Positions 8,355 to 17,334 of a DNA stretch of 64,000 bases are shown here, piece after piece. The DNA comes from Lysobacterales bacterium (GTDB lineage Bacteria > Pseudomonadota > Gammaproteobacteria > Xanthomonadales > SZUA-38), in NCBI GenBank assembly GCA_028285525.1, contig JANQOZ010000082.1, positions 1 to 64,000 on the forward strand, in the 5' to 3' direction. The notes under the pieces are model-generated. The model saw only the letters and a program-made list of their open reading frames with translations, did no database searches and was not told the DNA's origin. A program made the translations under genes and the position numbers. Positions within the stretch are counted from its first letter, which is position 1. Every line of letters begins with the position of its first letter.

Positions 8355-9434
8355 TCAGTGATCAGATTCCAGCGCGGTGCCGGTGGTGACCGGCAGCCCC
8401 ATCGAGGTCCAGCGTAAGATGCCTTCGTCGATGACAGCCGTATTTTGATAGCCGAGTTCGCGCAGGTTGTTGATCACAAAATCGGACGCCGCGTGCGGAC
8501 ACGCACAGTACGCGACAATCCATGTTCCGTCGTTTGGCAGATTCTCTCCGGCTCGTTCCTTCTCCCGGTAGTACGGCATGGGAACAGCGCCAGGGATATG
8601 ACTGCGCTGCCAGGCTGATGCGGGTCGGGTATCGAGCAGTATGAACCGCTTTTTCTGCTCAAGGGCGGCGACCACCTCCGCTGCCGGCACGTAGCGATCC
8701 TCTCGCAGCGTGAAAGTGGGCGTCTCGCCGTCAGGATTCAGGACATATTCTTCGGGTGAGGGCGGACTCACGAGCTTCGGCGGATTCGGGCTCCAGCCGG
8801 ACGACTGGCTGCGCAGGTAGGCGACAACGCTGTCGATCTGTTCGTCGCTGAGCACATCCGAAAAGCTTTTCATCGGCGTGCCGTCGCGGCCGTTGACAAC
8901 GGCGTAGCGAAGAAACTGATCGGAGGCGTGTGCGAGCAGGGCCTGATCGCCAAGCGAGGGTGCGGTGACACCCTGGCCCGTTTCACCGTGGCACTCGGCG
9001 CAGTTTTCGGCGTAGAGGGCTGCGCCTTGTTCTGCATCTCCGACCACCGAGTCGGTCTGCAGCTCGATGAACTCGACCGGCTCCACCGTGGCAAGCCAGA
9101 CTGTGAGAAGCCCGATGTCTTCACGGCTTAACGGACCCCCCATCTCTTTGCTGTAGCCCTCCATGGCGGTATTGGCTCGGCCCCACCCAATGGTCATATA
9201 GACAAAGTTGGGCAGGCCGGTGCTCAGAAGGGATTTGGAGCGAAGGGAGGGGGCGTGGTCAGCCGCATAGCCCTCGCGATCTTTCCCATGACAAAGCGAG
9301 CAGTAGGTTTGGTACATGTCCTCGGCGCGCTGCATATCCTCTTTGCTCAGTTCCGGCGGCTCCCACGCTGCCTGGGAAGCACCACCCGCCACCATGGCAG
9401 CAAGAAGAAAAATGCAGCTCCACACCTGTTTCAT
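8355..9434 (-). CDS. diheme cytochrome c fused to a rhodanese domain
   Basis: Exported 359-residue protein with a signal peptide ending near residue 22. Two class I cytochrome c domains follow, with heme motifs CSLCH (45-49) and CAECH (145-149) and candidate axial methionines near 80 and 188. A C-terminal rhodanese domain (about 245-350) contains LLDTRPASAWQRSHIPGA and the loop YCACPHAAS, where Cys310 is in the catalytic position. Rhodaneses move sulfane sulfur or act as thiol redox modules, so the fusion could couple sulfur or thiol chemistry to electron transfer in the periplasm. The two halves are clear; their joint role is inference. It lies between a TauD-type dioxygenase gene and an NAD(P)-binding protein gene. 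Confidence 0.85.
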   Translation of the reverse strand: MKQVWSCIFLLAAMVAGGASQAAWEPPELSKEDMQRAEDMYQTYCSLCHGKDREGYAADHAPSLRSKSLLSTGLPNFVYMTIGWGRANTAMEGYSKEMGGPLSREDIGLLTVWLATVEPVEFIELQTDSVVGDAEQGAALYAENCAECHGETGQGVTAPSLGDQALLAHASDQFLRYAVVNGRDGTPMKSFSDVLSDEQIDSVVAYLRSQSSGWSPNPPKLVSPPSPEEYVLNPDGETPTFTLREDRYVPAAEVVAALEQKKRFILLDTRPASAWQRSHIPGAVPMPYYREKERAGENLPNDGTWIVAYCACPHAASDFVINNLRELGYQNTAVIDEGILRWTSMGLPVTTGTALESDH

Positions 9435-9530
9435 TCAGCCTTTCCCGGTTCCTAAAACCAGTGGCCACGTTAGCAGATTACGGTCGAGAATGGTGGGCGC
9501 CCTAGCGAAGACGGAGCGAATCCGGATGGG

Positions 9531-10424
9531 TCAGAGTGCCGGGTTTTCGTCAACTGCGACGCCGGTGAGATCACCGAGGACAGTTACCCGTCGCATGGAG
9601 CGTCGCTCCATCGGATCAACTCGATCACCGCGACGATGCAACACTCGTCGATTGTCCCAGATCACCAGGTCGCCGACCGCCCAGCGATGGCTGTACTGGT
9701 TCTCGACCTGCGTTGCCTCCGACAGCAGCTCGTCAAGCAGGACCGTGCTGCTTTCCTCGTCCAGCCCTTCGATTTGTCCCGCATGAGAGCCGATATAGAG
9801 TGAGCGGCGACCGGTTTTGGCGTTGGTGTAGACCAGCGGGTGGGAAAACGCTGCCGGCTTCTGCCGCTTATCCTGGAAGGGGTCAACATAGCCCGTCTTC
9901 GCCCGGGAGAACCGCAAGCTGTGCAGCGCCTTAAGTCCCGCAATTTTGTCCCGAATCGCTGCGGGGAGCGTCTCCAGGGCGCGGGCGGTGTCGGCAAACT
10001 CGGTTTCGCCGCCGTACGCTGGCACTTCCAGCGCGCAGAGCATCGAGTGGGCCGCGCCGCCGGCGGTAAACGACAGATCGGAGTGCCAGAAGCGATTTCC
10101 GTCCGAAAACTTCTGGGTTTCGTGCGCGGGAGGGACCAGCTCGCCGTCGGGTCCGAGGTTCGATATCTCAGCTACGCCTGGCGGCGCAGTCTTCTTGCGG
10201 GCAGGGTTGCCCGGACCTTTGTAAACCGGGCCAAAACGTTCCCCGAAGGCCAGGAGCTGCTGATCGGTCAGGTTCTGACCTGGCAGCACCACAACCCCAA
10301 ACTCATCCATCGCAGTGACAATTTCGGCAAACCGGTCCGGATCCAGCGTATGGCGGGCGAGATCAACGCCGCGCAGCTCAACGACAAATCCTGGGTGAAG
10401 CACGTTGTGGGTAAGTTTTTGCAT
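9531..10424 (-). CDS. TauD/TfdA family Fe(II)/2-oxoglutarate dioxygenase
   Basis: 297-residue cytosolic enzyme of the family that includes taurine and 2,4-D dioxygenases. It oxidises a substrate while decarboxylating 2-oxoglutarate to succinate. The iron ligands are visible: HSD at residues 114-116 and the distal His263 in WDNRRVLHRR, with an Arg near 278 that can hold 2-oxoglutarate. The ATG at 10424 gives the usual family beginning (LTHNVLHPGFVVELRGVDL). The open frame extends to 10493, but that extension overlaps the end of the upstream gene. If the cleavage is of TauD type it would release sulfite, which could connect it to the downstream rhodanese fusion; this is speculative. Confidence 0.85.
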   Translation of the reverse strand: MQKLTHNVLHPGFVVELRGVDLARHTLDPDRFAEIVTAMDEFGVVVLPGQNLTDQQLLAFGERFGPVYKGPGNPARKKTAPPGVAEISNLGPDGELVPPAHETQKFSDGNRFWHSDLSFTAGGAAHSMLCALEVPAYGGETEFADTARALETLPAAIRDKIAGLKALHSLRFSRAKTGYVDPFQDKRQKPAAFSHPLVYTNAKTGRRSLYIGSHAGQIEGLDEESSTVLLDELLSEATQVENQYSHRWAVGDLVIWDNRRVLHRRGDRVDPMERRSMRRVTVLGDLTGVAVDENPAL

Positions 10425-10473
10425 CGCAAAGGGAGCCGGTTTTGTCTGAATAACTGTCTTCTGGACCCCACAG

Positions 10474-12228
10474 CTACCGTTCGCAGGCAGCATCGCCGCA
10501 GCGATAGAGACGAACCGTGGACGACGTGTTGTCCTCGTAGGCGATGATGGGAAAACCTTCCTCGGATAGCGCGATGCTCGTGGGGCCCGCCAGCACGGTG
10601 CGCTGGTCGAGGCGCCGGGCGATGCCGCTGCTGCAGTTGCTGTCCAGGCAGTCGTAAAGTTTGAGATCGTCGTTGGTGTTGTCGATGTAGCTCACGATCG
10701 GCAAGCCGTCGGCCCGAATCACAATGCTGGTAAAACCGCCGACGTTGCTGACTGTATCCAGGACCACGTCTGTGCCAAAAGAGCAAACGAAGTTACTGCA
10801 GCGATAGGCCTTTAGCTGATCAAGGGTGGCGTCGTAGTAGGTGATGATGGGGAAATTGTCGGACTTGATGGCGATGGCTGTGAACAGACCGACGTTGCCG
10901 TCACTATCGAGGATCCGCGCAGTACCGGCGCTGCAGGTGCTGCCGTTGCAGGCGTAGAGTTTCAGTTGGTCGTTGTCACCGTCGTAGTAGCTGATGACCG
11001 GAAAACCATCTACGCCGATCGCGATGCTCGACTGAAAGCCCACGGACGCGGTGGCGTCCAGCGTACGGGCAGCGCCGATGGTGCATGTGGAGTTCGTGCA
11101 GTCGTAGACGTTTAAGGAGTCGGTGACTCCGTTGTGATAGCTGATGATGGGGCGACCGTTGTTTCTGACAGCGATGCTGGTGGCCTGGATGGCGGATCCC
11201 ACGCCGGTGAGTTCCCGTGCCACGCCTGTCGTGCAACGGGCGTCGGTACAGTCGTAGAACTTGAGCTGATCGCCGCCGCTATCGATATAGCTGATCAACG
11301 GTAAACCGTTGGCTCTCAGGGCTATATCAGAAAAGCGGCCGACCACGCCGCTGTTGTCCAGCGTGCGAGTTTCACTCGCGCTGCAGACATCGTTGAGACA
11401 ATCCAGGAGACGCAGGTCGGTGGTCAGTCCGTCGTAAAAAGAAATCAGCGGGCGGTTTCCTTCGCCCACCACCACAGCGACCTCACCGCCAGAGGTACCG
11501 ACGGGTGAAGTCACCGACCGGGCAAGACCATAAGGCAAACCGACGCACCGCACCGAACCATCGGCGTTTACGCCTGCGAGATAAGTGTCCGCAGCGCAGG
11601 AGCCGCGAACGCGCAGCTGGATCTGGTCCGATGCGACGTCGGCCGAGCCGAGGCTACCGTCAACCACCTGCGCGGAAGAAACTGAGTTGACCGCTAGCTT
11701 TGCCTGGGTAATCGCTCCGTTTTGGATCGCCTGCGTGCCTACCGCTGCCCCGGCCAAGGCTGGCGCTCCGACAGCGCCGCCCGCGATTTCGGTGGGTCCC
11801 ACGGCGCCGTCGGCAATCTCAGCGGCGGAAATCGCGTTGGTTGCCACCATGTCGGCATGCAGCGCATAGGGCACGGCGGTAACCTTTTGCCGCGGCGTGA
11901 GCCCTGTGTAAGGTTCGCCGGGCCCGGAAGCAGCGCGAACGGAGATGTCCAGCCACAGTTGAGTGCCGTCATAGGGCGTGTCGCCAAAATCGAGCTCCAC
12001 GATGAAGGTGCCGTTGACGACGTCAACCGAGTCAATCTCGAACGGAACTCCAACCTCGGCGCCGTCCGAGGGCGCGTCAAACAAAACAAAACGGAAATCA
12101 AAGCTGCCGTTGGCGAGCTGGCCGCCTGACTCGAGCTGCCCCTGGTAGGTAAAGGTGCTGGAAAGCTGCGCGGTCGCGTCGAAGGTCAGCCCCGCAAGCA
12201 GCAAGATGATAAGGGTCGGTTTTGGCAT
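10474..12228 (-). CDS. secreted protein with seven Cys-paired repeats
   Basis: 584 residues with a signal peptide (cleavage after ATA near residue 20). The N-terminal domain of about 130 residues begins FTYQGQLESGGQLANGSFDF, a pattern seen at the start of other secreted bacterial repeat proteins. A low-complexity linker rich in AxxIxxGAVG follows. The rest is about seven repeats of roughly 51 residues, each of the form SIAIxxDGxPIISYYDxxxDQLKLYDC-x5-C, which probably form a beta-propeller with one Cys pair per blade. Function is unknown; surface or matrix binding is a guess. AGGAGG sits before the ATG. It lies downstream of an ECF sigma factor and a 53-residue stub gene on the same strand. 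Confidence 0.75.
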   Translation of the reverse strand: MPKPTLIILLLAGLTFDATAQLSSTFTYQGQLESGGQLANGSFDFRFVLFDAPSDGAEVGVPFEIDSVDVVNGTFIVELDFGDTPYDGTQLWLDISVRAASGPGEPYTGLTPRQKVTAVPYALHADMVATNAISAAEIADGAVGPTEIAGGAVGAPALAGAAVGTQAIQNGAITQAKLAVNSVSSAQVVDGSLGSADVASDQIQLRVRGSCAADTYLAGVNADGSVRCVGLPYGLARSVTSPVGTSGGEVAVVVGEGNRPLISFYDGLTTDLRLLDCLNDVCSASETRTLDNSGVVGRFSDIALRANGLPLISYIDSGGDQLKFYDCTDARCTTGVARELTGVGSAIQATSIAVRNNGRPIISYHNGVTDSLNVYDCTNSTCTIGAARTLDATASVGFQSSIAIGVDGFPVISYYDGDNDQLKLYACNGSTCSAGTARILDSDGNVGLFTAIAIKSDNFPIITYYDATLDQLKAYRCSNFVCSFGTDVVLDTVSNVGGFTSIVIRADGLPIVSYIDNTNDDLKLYDCLDSNCSSGIARRLDQRTVLAGPTSIALSEEGFPIIAYEDNTSSTVRLYRCGDAACER

Positions 12229-12358
12229 GAAGCCTCCTAAACGGGTACCGGGCGTTGACTTAGAGGCCGCTGCCGATCAACCAGTGATGTGGGTGGGTTT
12301 TCACGTGATCTGTTCGGTTAGATTCTACGCAGAAGTCCTCCTAAAACGACAAAATTCC

Positions 12359-12520
12359 TCAGTCGACATCGCCGTCGGCGGTTAGCAGGGCGTTCAGCTG
12401 CTGGGCCAGCTTCGGTGACCTTGTCGCGAGATTCTCGATAAGCGCGGCGTGTTGATCAGAGTCAAGAGCCAGCGCGTCGCTGAACACCTGTTCCAGTTTG
12501 CGAAACGTATCCCCGGTCAT
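12359..12520 (-). CDS. 53-residue stub resembling the N-terminus of an ECF-partner Ser/Thr kinase
   Basis: A short gene with a strong AGGAGG site before its ATG at 12520. The product starts MTGDTFRKLEQVFSDALALD and ends at TGA 12359. The pattern resembles the short N-terminal leader (FxxALxLDxxxRxALIxxL then an LTA/LLA end) found on serine/threonine kinases that commonly follow ECF genes of the Sig-70_X6 type. No kinase domain follows in any frame. Either this is the remnant of a lost kinase or a small protein that kept the leader's role, for example binding the sigma factor. Only the open frame and its ribosome binding site are directly seen. Confidence 0.55.
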   Translation of the reverse strand: MTGDTFRKLEQVFSDALALDSDQHAALIENLATRSPKLAQQLNALLTADGDVD

Positions 12521-12583
12521 CAAAGCCTCCTGGTGAGTTGCGGGTATTCATGTATAGCTAGCCGCAAATCTGCCGCTTTCCGG

Positions 12584-13144
12584 TCACCGATGCTGGGTCA
12601 ATCGATCCTTCAGCCAGGCTCGGGCGAACCGCAGATCCCGACCCACCGTGGCCTCAGACAGGCCGGTAGCCGCGGAAATCTCACTCAGCGATAGTCCGCC
12701 AAAATATTTGAGCTCCACCAGTTCTGCCTTACGCGCGTCTTTTGTTGCCAGCGCGTCCAGTGCATCGGTGAGTTCGATCAGACCCGTATCGCTTGTGTCC
12801 GCAAGGGCCTGTTCGTTCAGTGTGACGCGCACCGCCGCTCCGCCGCGCTTTTGCGCCCGGCCGGCACTGACATGGTTGATTAGAAGACGTTTCATCAAGC
12901 GCGCTGACAGCGCAAAGAAGTGGGTTCGGTCGTTCCAGTCGACCTCAACCTTAACGAGGCGTTCGAACGCCTCGTGAACCAGCGACGTGGGTTGGATGGT
13001 GGGTGTGTTTCCGGATCGAAACAGGCGACGGGCCTGGCGCCGCAAGTCGTCGTAGATCAGCTCAGCCAGCTCACTGTCCACCGCCGGGTCGCCTTTGCCA
13101 AAGCGGGCAAGCAGTTTCGTAATCTGGCCGGGCGCTTCTCCCAT
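12584..13144 (-). CDS. ECF-type RNA polymerase sigma factor
   Basis: 186 residues, similar to the ECF-like sigma factors often paired with serine/threonine kinases. Region 2 is near residues 20-90 (ELIYDDLRRQARRLFRSG, then SLVHEAFERLV). Region 4 is near 125-183, with the helix-turn-helix GGLSLSEISAATGLSEATVGRDLRFARAWL. It should direct RNA polymerase to a small set of promoters. It is divergent from the large toxin-B-like gene and upstream of the stub and repeat-protein genes, so these secreted proteins are its likely regulon. No anti-sigma factor gene is visible nearby. Confidence 0.85.
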   Translation of the reverse strand: MGEAPGQITKLLARFGKGDPAVDSELAELIYDDLRRQARRLFRSGNTPTIQPTSLVHEAFERLVKVEVDWNDRTHFFALSARLMKRLLINHVSAGRAQKRGGAAVRVTLNEQALADTSDTGLIELTDALDALATKDARKAELVELKYFGGLSLSEISAATGLSEATVGRDLRFARAWLKDRLTQHR

Positions 13145-13312
13145 CGTCGGACCTGCGCAGCTTCAATTGCCAGGAAAAAGGCCCTGGCGGCACCACCTTA
13201 CTGCAATTCGTCAGTCCATTCGATCAGCGCTGGAGGTTTTTTCCTATCCGATGATCGAAATCGTGCCCGGTTTCGGCTTTACCCGGTAAGGACATTTCCT
13301 GGAGCGACGGAC

Positions 13313-16300
13313 ATGGCGGCAAGCTTGAGCAATTTTTGGCCAAAGACGGATGATGACACGACCAGGGCGGGTTCAGCGGCCGCGGGTTGGCGCTTTGTGG
13401 CCGGCGGTTTCGCCTTGGGGCTGAGCGGTTTGGTATCTGCCGGTGATTCTCCGGCCTTCGAGGTCATTTTCCAGGATAACTTTGAGCCGCGGACACTCAT
13501 CGAAAACTGCCCGAGACTTCGTAACCCCAGCTTTGAGATTACCCCGGAAGACAGCGACGGTGACGGCGCCAACGACTGCTGGGAGCAGGCGCTGGGTACG
13601 CTGATCGACAACGCCGATACCGACGGCGATGGCCTGCTGGATGGCATTGAGGCAGACCGGTTTTTTCCCGAATCTGACCCCTTCAAGTTCAATCCGCGTA
13701 TCGCCGACGTGCCAGTACTTGATATTCAACTGACGTCCGTTCCGAACGTGTTTCTCAACTACACCACAGGCGTCGGCTCGGAGGAAACCGTGGCCACTGA
13801 GCGCACTCAGGAAACCAGTGTGGCGGACACGACCTCATTTGAGAGCAGCGTCAGCGTGGGCCTGGAGGTTTCGACCACGTCCGGCGTCAGCGCGTCGCTG
13901 ACCGATCTCGGGGTGAGCTCGGAAACCACCGTCACGGGGAGTATCGAGACTTCCCACACCTGGAGCGGCAGCCAGACCACAGAAAACCGCGAGGCGGCGT
14001 CCCGCTCCCAGGCCGTATCCCAGCGGGAGGACACGACCTTCGATGGCGGCAGGATCCGGATGGACGGCGTGGTGCTGTGCAATGCCGGCAACCTGTCGAT
14101 GAAGGTGACTGATCTGCGCCTGATCGCCGGTATTGCTGATCCCCTGACGCCGGGGGCGTTTCGCACCATTGGCAACGGTAGCCTGGCGGTGCCGGGCGGA
14201 TTCCCGGAAACCAGCCTGGGCGTATTGAGTGAGTCCTGCGATAACCCGAACCTGACCCCCTACAGTTTCAGCGGCGACATTTTTCAGGCGGAACTTGACG
14301 ATGAACGGCTGGCCCAGCAGATCCTGGGCAGCTCACGCAATATTGTGGTGAAAGCCCAGGTGGCTTCGCTCATCAATGAGCAAACCGGGGTGAGTTTCGG
14401 CAATCAGGAGACGCAAATCCAGGCTGTTACCGCTACGATTCTGATCGACTACGGCAGCGAGCGAAAACAGGACAAGTTTTACGTCGCGCCGGTGAATCCA
14501 GACAGCGGCGGCAACCCGAGAGAAATGCGCCTTGATCACATCTTTGAAGACATCCTGAAGATTCCCTACCAGGCAAGCCCGGAGACGGGCATCACCAGTA
14601 TTCGCGGGGTATCGGCAGACCCGGCCCGCAGCAAACGATGGGTGGCCATCTATCGTTCTTTTCAGCTCGGTGATCAGGTGCTGGAGCTGCTCAACCCTGC
14701 GGATCAGCCCTACGATATGGCTCAAATTCGGCTGTTGCCCGGATGGTCACTCACGCTGGTTCACCTTGAGGACCGGGACGGAGACGGTGTGGGTTTTAGA
14801 GAAGAGCTGCTGAACGGATCTTCGGATACCGACGAAGACAGCGATGACGACGGCATCAATGACTTCAAAGAGCTGCGCGTGGGCTGGTACGCCACCGATG
14901 GCGGCGTGTCGACCCGTGTGTTTTCCAATCCTGCAGATCCAGATTTTGATCGAGATGGCTTCGACGATCTTGAGGAGCAGGCGGCGGGGACCAACCCGAA
15001 CGTACCCAATTTTAATCCCGCGCTGGCGCAGCGCCGCGACAGCGACTTCAACGCAGACGGTCTGCCCGATCTGCTGGTGAGCGCGCCCGGCACCAACGGT
15101 GGTCGAGAACGGGAGGGGCATGTTTTCGTATTGCAGCAAATCGGCACCGATCTGGAACTTCCCTTTGGTCTGGATAACGCCCACCCCCCGTTGGCGCTGC
15201 GTATCCGAGACACGATCAGCGGCTCACAGAACCATCAGCAGCTGGGAGAAGCGCTGGCAGTGGGGTTTTTCAATGATGACGCCTACGCGGATGCCGTATT
15301 CGGCGCGCCCACCCCGCTGGTGCAGGGCGGCGTTCGAGTGGTGTACGGGTCTGCCGCGGGGCTGCCGGCGATCCTGAACTGCGGAGGAAGCAACCCGGTG
15401 TGTGACGACATCTATCAGCACCTGATTGATGATGACTCTGGCGCCGATCGATTCGGCGCGGCACTGGCGGCCGGCGATTTCGACAACGACGGCGTTGATG
15501 AGCTGGCGGTTGCGCACCCGTATGAAAACACCTTCGCGGACGACACGGGCGCGGTGACGGTGTTCTACTCAACGCCCGAGGGTCCGGATCTTGTCAGGCC
15601 GCAGCGGCTGACGCAGGACAGCTTTGGCAGCAGCACGCCGGCGGAGCCGAATGACTTCTTTGGTCACGCGTTGGCGGTTGGCGATTTCAACAGCGACGGC
15701 ATCGATGACCTGGCGATTGGCACGCCGTTTGAAGCCCGAGGCGCTTCGGATTCCGGTCTGGTGCAGGTCATCAACGGTCGGCAGGGAGAACGGCTGGGCG
15801 GGGTTTCGATGGACTTTAACCAATGGCAGACCGACTTTGACGAAGAAGAAGACGACCATTTCGGGTTTGCCATGGCGGTGGGCGACGTGAACGGGGACGG
15901 GACGGACGACCTGCTCGTTTCCTCGCCTGGTGATGAGGTGGAGAGCGGAAAGGGTCGGGTGCAGATCATCCTTGGTCAACCCGTCTTTGGCCTGGAACTG
16001 GGCAACCAGAGCGGCGGGGCCTTCGAGTCACCGTGCGACTGCGGTTTTGGCGCCGGCGGATTGGCCGTGGGCGACTTCGACGGCAATGGACATGCCGACG
16101 TTGCCGTCGGAGTCCCCGGGCAGACCAACGGGGGTGGGGTGATCGTTTACTACAACCTCGGCAACAGCGTGAATATAAATGGTCCGGATCGGCCCAACTG
16201 GGCACAGGAGCAACTTATCGACATGAGCGATCTTCGCGAGCCGCTTGGCGCGCCTGCCGATTTTGGGCGCACCCTGAAGAGCGCAGACTACAACGGCGAT

Positions 16301-16519
16301 GGCATTGACGATCTGGTGGTAGGCGCGCCGGGCATGAGCCCAGAGTATGTCCTGGGCGACGGCAGCAGCTTCCCGGTGGAGGAGGCCGGCGCCATCTACG
16401 TGCTCTTCGGGTTTCTGGAGCTGGGTCTGGATGGTGATCTGTCGATGTCCCTCACGCAGCCGCTGATCGATCTGAGCAGCGAGGGAGCGCAGTACCGATA
16501 TGGGGCCGCTTTGCAGTAG
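13313..16519 (+). CDS. secreted protein with binary-toxin-B/protective-antigen-like module and FG-GAP propeller
   Basis: 1068 residues. A hydrophobic export segment lies near 26-44. Calcium-binding DxDxDG repeats follow at about 80-91 and 102-113. Residues 155-420 resemble domain 2 of anthrax protective antigen and clostridial toxin B: a Ser/Thr-rich alternating stretch (SVSVGLEVSTTSGVSASL, then SHTWSGSQTTENREAASRSQ), then CNAGNLSMKVTDLRLIAG, then TQIQAVTATILIDYGSERK and DHIFEDILKIPY. More DxDxDG repeats occur near 487-555. About seven FG-GAP repeats (575-1068) of the type FGxALAVGDFNxDGxDDLAVGxP form an integrin-like propeller. No furin-type site or enzyme partner is visible. Start at 13313 is chosen over an upstream open frame that runs through the divergent ECF gene. 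Pore formation is inferred, not shown. Confidence 0.8.
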   Translation: MAASLSNFWPKTDDDTTRAGSAAAGWRFVAGGFALGLSGLVSAGDSPAFEVIFQDNFEPRTLIENCPRLRNPSFEITPEDSDGDGANDCWEQALGTLIDNADTDGDGLLDGIEADRFFPESDPFKFNPRIADVPVLDIQLTSVPNVFLNYTTGVGSEETVATERTQETSVADTTSFESSVSVGLEVSTTSGVSASLTDLGVSSETTVTGSIETSHTWSGSQTTENREAASRSQAVSQREDTTFDGGRIRMDGVVLCNAGNLSMKVTDLRLIAGIADPLTPGAFRTIGNGSLAVPGGFPETSLGVLSESCDNPNLTPYSFSGDIFQAELDDERLAQQILGSSRNIVVKAQVASLINEQTGVSFGNQETQIQAVTATILIDYGSERKQDKFYVAPVNPDSGGNPREMRLDHIFEDILKIPYQASPETGITSIRGVSADPARSKRWVAIYRSFQLGDQVLELLNPADQPYDMAQIRLLPGWSLTLVHLEDRDGDGVGFREELLNGSSDTDEDSDDDGINDFKELRVGWYATDGGVSTRVFSNPADPDFDRDGFDDLEEQAAGTNPNVPNFNPALAQRRDSDFNADGLPDLLVSAPGTNGGREREGHVFVLQQIGTDLELPFGLDNAHPPLALRIRDTISGSQNHQQLGEALAVGFFNDDAYADAVFGAPTPLVQGGVRVVYGSAAGLPAILNCGGSNPVCDDIYQHLIDDDSGADRFGAALAAGDFDNDGVDELAVAHPYENTFADDTGAVTVFYSTPEGPDLVRPQRLTQDSFGSSTPAEPNDFFGHALAVGDFNSDGIDDLAIGTPFEARGASDSGLVQVINGRQGERLGGVSMDFNQWQTDFDEEEDDHFGFAMAVGDVNGDGTDDLLVSSPGDEVESGKGRVQIILGQPVFGLELGNQSGGAFESPCDCGFGAGGLAVGDFDGNGHADVAVGVPGQTNGGGVIVYYNLGNSVNINGPDRPNWAQEQLIDMSDLREPLGAPADFGRTLKSADYNGDGIDDLVVGAPGMSPEYVLGDGSSFPVEEAGAIYVLFGFLELGLDGDLSMSLTQPLIDLSSEGAQYRYGAALQ

Positions 16520-16671
16520 GCGATCAATGCGACTGACGGGACGGCGAATAGAAAAGCGTTGAAGAAAACCGAGAGCATTTGGGTTGGGTGAAGTTCGAAA
16601 CGGTAAGGCTTGGGTTAAGCACGTCCATTTCGTTGCGAAACGTAGCCGTGAGTGGCAGGAAGATAAGGAGT

Positions 16672-16747
16672 TGGCTCCCCGGGACGGGCTCGAACCGCCG
16701 ACCCGCTGGTTAACAGCCAGCTGCTCTACCAACTGAGCTACCGGGGA
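16672..16747 (-). tRNA. tRNA-Asn (GTT)
   Basis: A complete 76-base cloverleaf on the minus strand with the 3' CCA encoded. The acceptor stem is TCCCCGG/CCGGGGA with G as the unpaired base before CCA. The D arm reads GCTCAGTTGGTAGAGC, the anticodon loop centres on GTT, and the T arm carries GTTCGAGC. It lies between the convergent toxin-B-like gene and the fimT-like gene. Confidence 0.97.
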
Positions 16748-16788
16748 ACACAGGAGGGACGCGATTCTGCGCTGTTTGTTGGCGGGCG

Positions 16789-17334
16789 TCAAGCGCAGAT
16801 GAGCGGCGACCCATCGGGTCGTGTGCGGCTGCTGCGAGCCCGGCCGACGCTAGACAGGATGATGGCCCGAGGCTGCCCGCCGTGCACCTGACAAATCGTG
16901 AACGTTAGATTGCTGCCCGGCGACGCGCCGCTCGGCAGGAACCGGATGGCCCGGCGGGCTCTTGAGCTGACCACCGAGATGTTTTCGGGCAGTCGCCCGT
17001 AGCCCAGGCCCCGCTCATCAGGGTCGCGTAAACGGTTGCGATTGCTGTCCACGAAAGTCAGCCAGCCCGACTGCCACTGGGTCGATCCGGAGCACTGCTG
17101 CCCGTCTGAGCTGGGGCAAAGCACCGTTTGCCGGCCCTCCGTGATGGCGGTTGTTCGAGCGAGGCTAAGGTGGCTGAAGAGGCGGCTGTGGGCGCTGCGC
17201 ACTTCCTGCGCCGCGACCAGCTCGCCAAAGGCCGGGATCCCGGCGCCCAGCAGCAGGCCCAGGATGCTCAGCGTGACCAGAAACTCGATCAAACTCAGGC
17301 CCTGCTGGGCCACATAATGATTTCGGGGCTCCAT
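16789..17334 (-). CDS. type IV pilin-like / GspH-FimT family pseudopilin
   Basis: 181-residue prepilin-like protein. The prepilin peptidase motif QQGLSLIEFLVTLSILGLLLG lies at residues 10-30: cleavage follows the Gly, Glu is at mature position 5, and a hydrophobic helix follows. The rest is the GspH/FimT domain with paired cysteines (LCPSSDGQQCSG and a later TICQV/LICA). Such minor pseudopilins prime type IV pilus or type II secretion fibres in the inner membrane and periplasm. No other pilus genes are present in the window, so it is a stand-alone copy. The upstream gap holds a compound hairpin. Confidence 0.87.
   Translation of the reverse strand: MEPRNHYVAQQGLSLIEFLVTLSILGLLLGAGIPAFGELVAAQEVRSAHSRLFSHLSLARTTAITEGRQTVLCPSSDGQQCSGSTQWQSGWLTFVDSNRNRLRDPDERGLGYGRLPENISVVSSRARRAIRFLPSGASPGSNLTFTICQVHGGQPRAIILSSVGRARSSRTRPDGSPLICA

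Noticed and set aside
12920-13312. N-terminal extension of the toxin-B-like protein into an open frame starting at 12920
   Set aside because: It runs antisense through the ECF sigma gene, has no family-like sequence, and ATG 13313 starts just before a normal export segment.
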